NCBI GenBank assembly: GCA_018389105.1 | Contig: JACATO010002214.1 | Location: 806,001-870,000, forward strand | DNA: 64,000 bases | Direction of reading: 5' to 3' | From: Nautilus pompilius | Lineage: Eukaryota > Mollusca > Cephalopoda > Nautilida > Nautilidae | In this document: positions 46,056 through 58,276 of the stretch, one piece after another | Numbering within the stretch: position 1 is the first letter of the stretch | Layout of the letters: every line of letters begins with the position of its first letter | The notes under the pieces: model-generated | What the model was told of the DNA's origin: nothing | The model's database searches: none | What the model saw: the letters and a program-made list of their open reading frames with translations, nothing else | Position numbers and translations under genes: made by a program

Positions 46056-46983
46056 CAGGTGCATCTCAAAAAATTAGAATATTGTGGAAGAATTCATTTT
46101 TTTCCATAATTTAATTCAAACTGAAACTTTCATATATTCTAGATTCATTACACATAAAGTGAAATATTTCAAGCCTTTTTTTGTTTTAATTTTGATGATT
46201 ACAGCTTACAGCTCATGACAATCAAAAATCCACTATGGACCTTGATTTCCAAATGAAATGCAAAATTTACTTTCATCTGAAAAGAGGACTTTGGACCACT
46301 GAGCAACGGTCCAGTTCTTTTTCTTGTTAGCCAAGGTATGATGCTTCTGACGTTGTCACTGGTTCAGGTGTGGCTTGACACTATGCAACACTTGTAGCCC
46401 ATTACCTGGACACGTCTGTTTGTGCTGGCCCTTGATGCACTGACTCCAGCCTCAGTCCACTCCTTGTGAAGCTCCCCCAAGTTCTCGAATCGCCTTTGCT
46501 TGATAATCCTCTCAAGGCTGCGGTCATCCCTCTTGCTTGTGCACCTTTTCCTACCACACTTTTCCTTTCCAGTCAACTTGCCATGAATATGCTTTGATAC
46601 AGCACTCTGCGAACAGCCAGCCCTTTCAGCAATGACCTTCTGTGGAGGGTGCCAATGAGTATCTTCTGGACAACTATCAAGTCAGCAGTCTTCCCCATGA
46701 TTGTGGTTGAATACTGAACCAGACTGAGAGATTTATGGTATTTATACTGCATAAATAGTGATTTACTCAAACTCAAAAGGGAATATTCTAATATTTTGAG
46801 ATACGTTTTTTTCTATTTTTTTTAATTGTAGGCCGTAATTATCAAAATTAAAATTAAAAAATGCTTGAAATATTTTAGTTTACATGTAATGAGTCTAGAA
46901 TATATGCAATTTTAACTTTCTGAAATAAATGACAAAAAATATTGAACTCTTCCATGATATTCTAATTTTTTGAGATGCATCTG
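46056..46983 (-). mobile_element. Tc1-type deletion derivative (928 bp)
   Basis: Tips CAGGTGCATCTCAAAAAATT (left) and, inverted from the right, CAGATGCATCTCAAAAAATT are flanked by TA (46054-46055, 46984-46985). The minus strand keeps the N-terminal half of a Tc1 transposase and then jumps to the right terminal sequence. The widespread GTGCATCTCAAAAAATTAGAATAT tip type is known from Tc1 elements of several aquatic animals. This copy cannot encode a full transposase. Confidence 0.93.
46200..46698 (-). pseudogene. Truncated Tc1 transposase (N-terminal half)
   Basis: Reads MGKTADLIVVQKILIGTLH from 46698, then after a stop and frame change TGKEKCGRKRCTSKRDDRSL, RRFENLGELHKEWTEAGVSA and WSKVLFSDESKFCISFGNQG. 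The last contains the first catalytic Asp (FSDES). The second and third catalytic motifs are absent because the element is deleted there. Confidence 0.9.
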
Positions 46984-47335
46984 TACAGTATGGACTGCAG
47001 CCATCTTGTAACGAGGAAATTCTTCACATGTGTTTTTAAGTAAAAATTTTAATTGAAAGCTCCTGTTAAAGCAAGGTGCTTGGTTTTTTACAGAAAAATT
47101 TGTACTTTTTTGATGAGATGTTGAAAATAAGCCCAAAATTAGTTTAACCTGTTTTAGTGCACGACATTCCCCCTTTTTTTTCCTTTTGTCAACTTCATCT
47201 ATTTTGACAAAACAATGCTACGAAATGTTAATGTTTTTTAAATACATTAAGTTCCAACCCCTGACCTTTTATTGTTTTTAGGTGTTCTCTGTGTATTAGC
47301 TTTTAAAATACTTTATTGAAAATAGAGGGGGAGTG

Positions 47336-47375
47336 GATCAGTCATTTCCCATCACCTTATTAGTGGTGACTGATA
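47336..47375 (-). repeat. Interspersed repeat family A, copy 3 (inverted)
   Basis: The minus strand reads CTAATAAGGTGATGGGAAAT, the same core as the copies at 21220 and 40480. Confidence 0.5.
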
Positions 47376-47944
47376 ACCCTTTGTGTCACCAACCTGGATA
47401 AACTTTCCATGAATGTTCAGGATTTATCAAAGTTTTCCATGACTCTGCTCATTCTCCACACATCTTTGCGTGGCAGTGTGATCTGTATGGAACTGAAAGC
47501 TTAAGTAGGGAAGGAGAATCATATTAAAATGGCAGAGTGAACTACTGAGTTTGATCATAGCCTGACACTTGCAGACCACATCGCCAACCATCATACAATC
47601 TGTTATAGGATATTTCTTCACTCTTCCTGTAAGACCTGAAGAGATTCCTGTTGTATCTGAGATTATAGCTGGCAGTGTTGTACAGGACAATCATGCTTAA
47701 GCCAAACGTGTTAAATTGGATCACAGGTGTGGGCAATGAGATGATCAGTGTAGTACATTGACTATACCAGTGTACAGAAATTCCAGAACACTCTGGTGAT
47801 GCAAGGCTAGGATTTATTTTCTTGGAATATCTCATAATTTGTCTGCAGGAATTGGACAGGACAACACTGTACGACCTCATTTGTGTACTCATAAATGCCA
47901 AGTTCTCCTGTACATATATAAAAATAGTGAAATATCAACTATTA
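47376..47944. other. Intergenic, unexplained non-AT-rich block
   Basis: This block is less AT-rich than its surroundings and has a 119-codon open frame on the minus strand. The frame has no recognisable motif, start context or splice framework, so I do not call a gene. It may be a decayed element. Confidence 0.4.
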
Positions 47945-48060
47945 TAGTGGACCATTGGTGGTTAGGTACCAGACTGCTAAGATTGAGGGCCTGAGTACAT
48001 AGGATTCCTCATACATCTAAAAATAAAGTTTAGTAGGGAGGTGGTATGTTTGTTTCTGTA
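47945..48060 (+). repeat. tRNA-like SINE candidate, copy 3
   Basis: Shares GACTGCTAAGATTGAGGGCC with 38585-38605 and the later TTTAGTAGGGA word with 38745, in the same order. Confidence 0.5.
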
Positions 48061-50839
48061 GTTTATCTTGGATCATGGATGGTTTAGGGATGGCACGTGA
48101 TGATGATGTTGAACTATTGATCCTGTGCAGCAGAAAACAGGATTTAGCACTGAGCAATATTGCTGTCCTTCATATTTGAGACCAAACCCTATGATATTGG
48201 TGTCATTGGAGTTGAGTTTCATTATTTACTTGGGTCAGTTTCTTATGGTTTAATAATTTATTTAGCATAGCTCTTGGGTTGCTTTTGTGTTACTGCGGTA
48301 GCAGTGCTAAACCAATTCCACAAATGTATAGCAGTGGTCTTTGGCCTATGAATGATGTCGCCATGGTCAACCTGATCTTAGCCTATCGTGCACATTCATT
48401 TTGTTGAAATCATTTTCACAGTCCCCTTGCGTGTTAAGTTACTCAGCCTTTGAGTGGCTAATAATCTTCACTTTTAAAAAAAAAAAACAACAGAAGAATC
48501 ACAACATGTTTGATTATGCAGAAAAGCACCTGGGATTTCTATCAAGTCAAACTCAGGGTATGTTATATGTTTTTTTGCATATCTCACAAGTGTGAATGCA
48601 CATCTGGAAGATTATACTGTTTTGGATGCTTATCAGCAAGAACATTCTCTAATATATACTTGTACACAAATGATGTGGCTGGTGATATAAGTAAAGTACA
48701 ATGACATACAGACAACGAAGAGATGTGAATGTTCTCATCGTTGGATTTTAGGCCAAGAATAGTACATACTTGGTGGGTGGCTGAGTCTTTCTAAGATGGT
48801 GGTTTTGTGATTCAGACTTTATTAGAAACTATATTAGAGCATTGGAATATTGGGTCCATATCTTTTGCACTGGAATATATAAACTTTGTTAAATGATGGT
48901 GTGGCACTAGACATGAAGTAATTTTTACTTGTTCTTTGCTAACAAAAGAAAGGAGACTATTTTACATGAAATATACCATCTTTAATGGCAAGTAAATGCC
49001 ATGTGTGGATGGTATTTTGGTTTCTTAGGTTAGTAAAAGATTAAAGATAAACAAGAGAACCAAATTTTGTGTATTATTAAGTACTACAAAGTTAAATAAA
49101 CATAAATTTGCTAGTTTTGTATTTTGTCAGCCTGTTATTATTGTATTTGAAAAGAAAATATTTTTTATCCTATTTTACAGAGTGGCAGTGATTGTATGAA
49201 ATATCTGGGAGGTTCTGTTTATGTACAAGAGTGTAAACGTGGAACCACTTAATATCAAGACATGGCTGAGATTAACCCTAGCTTCTATTTTGACTAACTT
49301 TCTCCTGTTTAGCTATAAACAACATCTAATATACAATATGATGAGAGTTTAACTTGCAGACTGTACCAGTTTTTTGCTCGGAGGTGATTTTTAATTTTTT
49401 TATAACAGAGTTTTAAAAATGAAAATGAAGCCATCAAGAAGGATGTTCAAAGTACCTTATAAACATTAAGTGAATAAGAGTCTTAATCTACTTAGGGGGT
49501 TGTCTGTGTTAGTTAATACAAAGTTATTAAGGAAAAATTTTGAAGGGTCAGTTTATTGGAAAAGTTAAGAAAGGGTAGAGTGTCTGTCTTATTTCTTATT
49601 AGGTACAATAGTACTTTAATCAGAAATATTAATGACTTGTTTAAAAGTATATCAGTGATTATAAAGTACAAGATATCTCATATAATTATATTTATGAATG
49701 TTTATAGGTAAATTTGTATGGTATATGGCAGATTAAATATATGTAAAAGAAAAAGGTTTATTTTTTAATCTATGCCTCATAAGGCAGTTTTGAGAAGATC
49801 CTTTAGACTGGATAGATTTTATTGGTTAGTTCATAATTATGGTAGCCAGTGTATCTGTCATATTACTGAACAATAATTTTTAATGGAAACATTGAGAGAT
49901 GTTTTACCTTGTATTAGAGTAGATCTGTTGGAAAACTCTATGGTGATTTTATGAGTTAAGCAGAATGGGATACTGCGATTAAGTAAAAGGGGAAATGTCT
50001 TATGAATGAACACCTTTCAAAAAATGCCCCTTTGACTTTTTTTTTAATGAAATGTTAGAAAAGCAGAAAACATCAAATTTATAATCACTAAGCACAGCAA
50101 AAGTATTTTAATAGGTCAGCATAGGGAGAGGGGATTTGAGAAAATCTTAACTAGTTTAACACCAAAGGTTTGAAAGTTTCAGGTGAATTTGGGGCCTAGG
50201 GACAAAGAAACAAAACTAGATAATCTAGATGTTTGGCAGGGACGACTGAGAGCTAAGGGTTAGTCTTAGGAGTTCTTTTCCCTCTGAAAATATCTGTAAC
50301 TATTATATTTCACTCACCCCACAGAAATAAATTTAGAAAAATAGCTCCAAGATATGATTTTTTAAAGTCAGTTTGTTTGTTTGATTTTTTGTTTTTATAA
50401 AAAAGAAAATGTAAATGTTGAAAGGAAAAATTGATTTATCTTCTCTGGATATGTTTCTTATACACACACCTGTATTATAAGCAGGTAATTTATATTTTCT
50501 AAGTTTTAAAATTTAAAGTTTAAAAGCCTTATATTTATTTGCTTTATTGTGCTGAGAATGAACATTGTTTAAAATATCAATTTTTTTTTTTTTTTTTTAA
50601 GTTTAATATGTTACCTTTGCTGTCTGCCCTGTTTGTATTTTTTTTTTTTTTTTACCTTAATGTTGACAAGTTGTTTAAGCCTAGAACAGCAGAGAAATTT
50701 GTCTTACCCAGGATATCATATGTACAGCTTCCAGGATATGAAATGATAATGAATGACTTTGAGGGATTATGCTGGTAGATAGATCACATTGCATAAGGGA
50801 AAGTAAATGAGAGTCATTTATTGTTCAGGGTTATGGCAA

Positions 50840-51000
50840 AGATATATTTGACTCTGAGGAGTATGCTCATATTTTTACAAGGGTTTCTTATAGATGACAA
50901 AACCATGGAAATATTTATTGGGGGCAAGATCACTTTGTCAGGATCAATACCCACTTGTCATATATATATATGGGCATACTGGTCAAAAGGTTAAAAAAAC
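50840..51000 (+). repeat. Interspersed repeat family E, copy 1
   Basis: Shares AAACCATGGAAA, GATCAATACCC and ATATATGGGCATACTGGTCA with 58090-58200, in the same order. Confidence 0.65.
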
Positions 51001-52139
51001 TTTTAGATAACACTTTATGTTCTAAGGTTAACAGTTTGTTTTTGTTTTTTTTCAACTTTGATAGCTTTATTATTTTTTATTCTAGTGTCTGGTTTAAGAC
51101 GATTGAAAAAACATTAACTTTATTTAATATTTTTACTGGCTTGCTACATAAAACTTTCAAGTTCCACCATCCATTAAACTCTTAAATATGGGAATGTAGA
51201 AACCTTTGGACTGCCATACTGTTTAATTATTTAGCATACAAATCTGCTTTACATGGTTAGGTTAGACATTTGTTCCAGTGTTGTTGGTATACTAAAGGCC
51301 TTATTTTGTTCTGCAAAATGCATTGCTCAGCTTTAATTCCACTGTACATTCTGAGAACAAAAAAAAAAAAGTAACTTGTTAATAGTTGTATAATGTTTCT
51401 CATAAACACCCACCGACTTCCTATAAGATTTATGAATGGCTATAAGATTGCAGACTTGTTCTTCAGAAATCTGGTGGTATCAGGTTCTTTTGTTGTGTGG
51501 GTAAAATTACTAATACATCTTTTCCATGAAGCTCTCTCATTTCCATTTGGCCTATAAACCAAAAAAAAATTAAAAAGGAAGTTAATGGCCAAGTCTGAAA
51601 AAAAAAAAAACATTTGGTTTATTTCTTTAAAAATAAAAACAAACTCTTAGTTAAAATTTATTCGTTTATATGCAAGTATACTTGCTATAGATTTTGTTGG
51701 CTAGATAAGATCAAAGCAGTACTAGTATGCGAATGAAGCCAATGTTTAAATATTTAAACATGATTAGTCTGTCTTGGCTTAACTGATTGTATTAAATATC
51801 TCTCTCTCTCTCTCTCTCCCTTAAGACCTGAAGCAAGTTTGTTTTTTTTTTTTTTAAGCCTTAGATATTTGTCCTAAGTTCACCAAGATGCTGTGGGTGG
51901 ATTCCAAGATTCAGTGTGGGTATATGCATACCTACCTACCATGAGAAATGTACGAAATGTGAACCTCAATTGAGATTGGAGTTTGAAAAATGTGTTATTT
52001 TTGACAAGTGAGACTTATATTACATTGGAGCATGCTTGTATTAATATCCATCGTGCGACGACAATGGGTTTTTTTCCTCCCTTTTGGCTGCCAGTTGATA
52101 GGAGCCATTTGTTGGTCACAACTGGACACGCCTCGCCTC

Positions 52140-52140
52140 G

Positions 52141-52172
<32 letters not shown>
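52140..52172 (+). repeat. (CT)n microsatellite in fibulin 5' region
   Basis: About 33 bp of nearly pure CT followed by an A-run, some 200 bp before the fibulin start codon, perhaps inside the 5' UTR. Confidence 0.95.
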
Positions 52173-52369
52173 AAAAAAAAAAAAAAAGAAGAGACGAAAG
52201 CCAGGTCAGCAGGAAACTTGTTTTGCATAGCTTCACCAGTCAGTTTGATTTTTCCCTGGTACCAGATTATACAGCTTTGCTCTACCTGAAAAGGGGGGGG
52301 TTTGGTCAGGTTTGGCACATTCCAAACTGTCAACAACAAAAAAGGGATTACTGTTTATTTGCTCCATCG

Positions 52370-52451
52370 ATGCTGAGAAACGACTGGGTGAAAAAGATGA
52401 AGATTTCATTAGCATCGTTCTTAATTTTATCCATGTTTATGATGGTACAAG
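52370..52451 (+). CDS. Fibulin-like exon 1, signal peptide
   Basis: Two possible starts: MLRNDWVKKMKISLASFL from 52370 or the internal ATG at 52397. Either gives a basic start and a hydrophobic core ending MMVQG. Donor GTGAGT, phase 1. Confidence 0.8.
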
Positions 52452-55400
52452 GTGAGTTTTACTATTTCTATTCATTTCTTAATGGCCTTTGCCAAGGTTA
52501 AATAAAAGTACCCTTTCTACACATGTTGCATTCACTTAAATTGTGGCAACGCCATTGTAAAGCCATTTTTTATCTATCCCTTTTTCTTTTCCTCCAAGTA
52601 TTACTAACTCTACATTCTCTCCTAATAATGAATTTGTACGTTTATATTTATGGTAAATGTTCCTCTTAATCTCCTAAAAAGGAAAAAAAATGCAATGAAT
52701 ACTAAATTTCAGTTTAAGAAGAACAAGGTTCTCCAAGTTATCAAGATGGGTACTCAGTTATTCTGAATAATCCAAGTGTTAAAGCAACTGACATAAAAAG
52801 GGGGACAATTTTCTCTCAGATTATTTCTTGCCTGAGAAGTATTCAGTCCAGAAGATCAGATCTGAGGTTGAATGTTTGCAGAAATCAGTTAAATCATTAA
52901 AAAATTTGTCCTGTTTTATTCTTAAATGATGTAATATTTTAAGATCAACAGCATTATACTTGCTTAAGAAAATTTTGAGGATTCCGTTTTTGTCTTTAAA
53001 ATTTTTCTATACAAATGTCAAAGATATTAAAACCTAAATAATAATAGTAATATTAAGTAATGGGTTTCCTTTTTGTTCCTTTCACCTTTGATAAACTTGC
53101 ACACTAATGTGTCAAAATAAAACTTCAGAAAATGGTCAGGGTCATGAACCCTGTACCAATAAACCATCTTATGGGTGATAGCATGCTTCCTTACATCAAG
53201 TCTTTGGCATAAGGAAAACCACTTTTTTTCCCTTCTTTTTAAATACAAGCATCATATGGCTTAGATCCTGCAGTAATTATTCTTTAATATGCCTTTATTT
53301 AGTAATCCTTAAAAAATTTTAATTAAGTTTCTGATAATCACAGACTAAAAAGTTTTTTTTTTTTTTTAAATAAGTAAATAAATGGGAAGTAACTCATTAT
53401 ACTCTTATCCTGCACTGCCATTTTTATCACATTGTTTTATGCAATAATTCTTATTCTCTGTTTCTCTCATTTTATAGTTAAGACCATTGGTTTCTTTCTT
53501 TTCTCTTGGTGTTATAAGAAGAAAATCAAAAATGAAAACAGGCTAAACAATCATTTTTCTTTTTGATAATTGCTGTGAGATTTTTCAGTTTTTAAACTGA
53601 ATGAAATACTTTCATCATCTTTAAATGAGAATAAAATGCTGTGCTGATTCTTTATTCTGTATTATGTTGACAGACGCTGAATACAGAATTAGTGAAAGCT
53701 CAGTTTTTTTCTCCAAATAACTTAATGTTTTATTCTGATTAAAAGAATCTGTCATCATTATTCATCTGGTCTGAATATTCAAAAGGATGGTTTTTTTTTA
53801 TCATTGAATATAATTTTGTCATATTTAAGAGGGTTGGCTTTTTTTGTAATTTAAGGACAAGTTTATTTTTGAGTTTGAAAATATTCTCAAATAGAGCATA
53901 TTCTTAAAATTTAACATTTCTGACAAGCAGACGTGTGGGAATTTTAAAATGACCACATAAATCAAAATGATAATACAGATCAGCATTTAAAAACCTACAT
54001 TTCCAGCTTTGTGATTTCTATTCACTGAAAATCCAAGTGACTATGCCTATTGTATGTGTAAATCTTAATCTACAGACTGTTGGAGAGGTTTATGGTAACT
54101 AACTATCGCTAAGTGAGCTAATTCTATAAGGATCAAAGGGAGGGGATAATGTTTTGTATAACAAATCTAGAAAAAATTTGCTTGCCAATTTATTTTGATG
54201 TTAAAAGGTAAATTAGTGTGAAAAGAAAATACCTTGCATTTCAAGAAATATCGGGACATGAAATGTGACATAAAAAGCTGACAGACAAACTTTTATCTTG
54301 AATTTGTCATCTGTCATTGGCACTTGTAAAGTGAGAGCCATCATGGCTATAAAAGTACCACATGCTGAAGAAGTCTGGATTATACTGCGTTATTCATCAT
54401 ATTACAATAATTTACATATGACAAAGAAATTTGTAGTGGTCCACACTTTTCTGTTACTTAAGGGGATTGTTGAGATTAAGTTGTATTCCATCTAGTATCT
54501 AACTAACATTCTAAGCTATAAAACGACATATGCTCGTAGTACTCTTTATTGCATACATACAAGTTTTGATGACTTGACAAGGGAAGTAAATTTCCATGTA
54601 AACAGGTATCGTTTAGAAATTACACAAACTACTATTTTTTATATTACAGTCAGTATGAGCAAGTATACTTTAAAAAACAAAGAAAAGGGGGCAATTATCA
54701 CAAAGTACTCTTTTTGCCATTTCTATTGCAGCTTACGTTATTATTATTGTATTAATAAATTTTTGTTATGCCACAGAAAAACGACTTCTGATGTTAAAGA
54801 GTTATTGTGGCAGCTAAAGCAGAGGCATAATTAGCTTGATTTAGCAATGATCCCAAAGTTGCTGCATCTTATTGTCATTCATGCTAAAAGGAAAGTGAAT
54901 TGAAAAGGTTTAAACAAAAGCAATCACTAATTATAGGAAACGCTTCGAGGCATAGATATTACAAAAGCATAAAGGGTTGGGTTAAAGATTTTCTGGTATG
55001 CAGTGAATGGCTTGTTAATGTCACATGTAAAGACTCTTGCATGTCCTTTGACACCTGGCCTACTATTCATTTGTTTCCAAAGTTTCAATTCTCTTGTTAC
55101 GTCTACTAAATGGTCTTGCATGACTTTCCTAGGATCTTGGCTGGACATTCAAAATGAATGCTGTTTGCGTGGTATGGAGTGGGCTGATGAAGGACGATGT
55201 CATTCCTACAACAGAGTGCTGCACGGTATTTTGCGTTCAAAACACCAACAATGCAAGTCAATTATTGAGATTTGCTGCATGAAGAAAATCCATCGCAACC
55301 AGTGCATCTCTGGAAGGATTGATGCACAGAAAGATCTTCCCTGTTCTATCAATAGTACAGCTTACGGCACTGAGCAGTATCGGGTGAGAGCAGCATATCT

Positions 55401-58235
55401 TTTTTTGCTTGTACAGCTCTTTCAACTTCTGTAGAACCAAAAACTGCTTGGTCATTGTGGTGATCAGAAAAGGTTAAACTTTGATTGCCAAGGGCCCGTA
55501 ACTTTGCAATTAAAACTTTTGTATTTCTAAGTTACCGTATTTCATTGATCAGGGCGGCACTCTTGAATACCGCTGCACCTTTGAACAGGGCGGCAGGGTG
55601 AAGGGGCATTGAAATAATAAGGCGGCACCTCTGATTTTGGCGGCATGCCGGATTATTCAATTCATTACAAGTGTTTTTAAAGGCAGTGTGTGGCGGTGTG
55701 AACGTGTCTCTTTTCACTAACTTTGTTGTTTTCTTCTAAAGTGTTGGAATGTAGTAGTGTGGCGTTTGTGTATCTCTGGCACCAGGTGTGGCGCTTCTAA
55801 TCTGTTTGACACCGATTGCGGAGCTTGTTTACTTCTTTTATTGCCACAAAACGACTGAATGAAATAAAGGTACTTTACGCCGGAACACAATTAGTCTGCA
55901 CGTAGAACAAGAAAAACAGAATAACGACGAAAACAATCTTCCTTTTCATGAATAAAACTTATGTATTTATAGAGCGCATAATCAATAATGGCAATATGCC
56001 AAGTCACGTGGAACCTCCTAATTAGTTGAAAGTTTAAGCAACGGGATGCTCTTTGGAACGCCTTAAGAGTATTTAATGCCCGGTATGATACCTGGCAGAC
56101 AGAACGATATTGCGGGCAGTTGCAATTAATATAGTTAGTTAGTGGTTTTGAAAGTCGCCACAGTAGGTACAATCCATACTTTGCTACGTACTCTGTATGC
56201 CGTGACTTAGTCTATATCCCTCAATTTTTTAGAATTGAGTGGAAGAAGATCATGAATCTGAGCAAACAACGGAAGTTGCTACTGCTGCTGAATCGTCTTC
56301 ATCCTTTTCTAAGCAGAAGCTGCAAGGGCACAGTCTGAAAACAAAGCTGGAAGCTATCGAATTTGCCAAAACAAGCACCGTTTCTGCCGCAGCGAGACGC
56401 TTTGGAGTATCGCGGAGCAGTGTGCAAGATTGGAGGCGGCAGGAGAACGAGCTGCGCGCGACAATCGACGAGGAGGGACCATCAGCGGCGAAGAAACAAC
56501 GTCTCGCAGGCGGCAGGAGAAAGCCACTCAGTGCAAACATGGAAGCTGAACTTTACGAATGGATAGAAGTCTGCCTTGAAAAGAAGCAGCAGATTTCACG
56601 ACGTTTGATCCGCTTGAAAGCCCAGGAACTTGGTAAAAACTTGGCATTTGATGGAAAGCCATTCAAAGCAACTCAAGGTTGGCTAGACAACTTTATGTCC
56701 CGTTACGAGCTGAGCCTGCGCGTTCCAACCACCACCGCCCAGAAGACGCCCGTCGAGTACATGGACAAACTGGTGTCGTTTGTTCTTTACATTCGCCAAC
56801 TGCAGCAGAAGGAAAACTACAACTTTGCAGACATTTATGCAGCTGATGAGACGGCGGTGTGGTTGGACCCCACTGGGATAAAGACTGTGGCGAAAAAGGG
56901 ATCGCGCAGTGTCACCATTTTGAGCACTGGCCACGAGAAGATGCGCGTCACTGTGCTGCTTTGTGCCCGAGCGAATGGAGCCAAAGTGAAGCCATTCATT
57001 CTACTGCCGCGAAAGCGCCCAATTCCGGACATTCTGAAGTGTTTTTCGAGCCAGCTGCACCTCTGCTGGTGTGGCAGCAACTGGATGAACCAGGATTTGA
57101 CGTTGCAATTCCTCCAGAAAGTTTTCGGCGGACTTTCTTTCCATCGAAAACTGTTGGTTTGGGACGCGTTCAAATGCCATCTCACTGAAGAAACAAAGGT
57201 GGACCTGCGGAAGAAGAAAGTGGACGCCGTAGTCGTCCCGAGCGGCTGCACAAAGTTTGTTCAGGCACCGGATGTGTGTTAGAATGCACCATTCAAGAAG
57301 CGAATTCACGACATGTACGAGGATTGGATAACCACTGCTGAGAAGAGCTACACACCAGTGGGCAACATGCGGACGCCGCCCATGGAAGTCTACTTACAAT
57401 GGATTTTGGACGCCTGGGACAATCTGGACGAAGAAATGATTGCAAAATCATTCAAAGTTTGTGGCATTACCAACATTGTCGATGGCAGTGAGGACAATTT
57501 CATTCACGTCTTCAGTAGTGATGGCGAGTGCCAGGCTGGATTGCAGCTGCTGAAAGAAAGGGCGATGACGAGCGAGACTCTAGCCTATGACGAGAAAGAA
57601 GAAAACGAAGAGAGTGATTTGGAGGAGATAGTTGTGCTACCGTAATGTGTCTATTCTGTCCCGATGCTAAACCACAATAAATGAGCAAAACTTGATTTGA
57701 GAGGAGATTGAAAATATACGGCAGCACCTCTGAATAACGCTGCACCTTTGAATAGGTTGGCAGTTTTTGAGACATTTTGAGGAGATTGAAAAAATAAGGC
57801 GGCGCCACCCTATTCAATGAAATACGGTATTTTATTTGGATCTGATAGTGGTAAGTGTAAACATTCTCATGATTAGAAGGAAATTGTCATCTTATATTTG
57901 TTTGTGGTGGTTGATTTGTTTTGTTATTTTTCATTCACTGGATCCTTAGCATGTTGAGACCTTTTGTGTTAAAGGATATCATTCCTCTCTGTCATTTCGC
58001 TAAAGAACCTAGCTATGTAAATCACAAAAGAACAAAAACATCTCTTTCTAAGCCTTAGTTCTTTGAGTACACCTGTATGATTCTGTCACTGTAATCCCAT
58101 AAGGGGATCTTACACCTGATGAAACCATGGAAACATATTTACTATGTTTTTCTGTTGGGATCACTACCCTAAATATATGGGCATACTCATCAAAGGGTTC
58201 TTCCCCATTTTATGTGCACTTCAGGTAAAATGTTT

Positions 58236-58276
<41 letters not shown>

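Larger units (their letters stand above)
48061..52369. other. RAD52-fibulin intergenic region
   Basis: AT-rich, with T-runs, a (CT)n near 51799-51818 and another at 52140-52172. No protein-coding exon recognised. The last few hundred bases, including a less AT-rich part near 52030-52140, are likely promoter and 5' UTR of the fibulin-like gene. Confidence 0.55.

Noticed and set aside
47542-47901. 119-codon minus-strand frame in intergenic DNA
   Set aside because: No motif, no splice sites and no similarity that I can recall; kept only as an unexplained block.
51983-52369. Upstream extension of the fibulin signal exon
   Set aside because: The frame passes through a CT microsatellite and lacks conserved sequence; the ATG near the hydrophobic signal segment is the likely start.
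54574-54834. 86-codon plus-strand frame in fibulin intron 1
   Set aside because: AT-rich with no family signal, and lies within an intron of the host gene.
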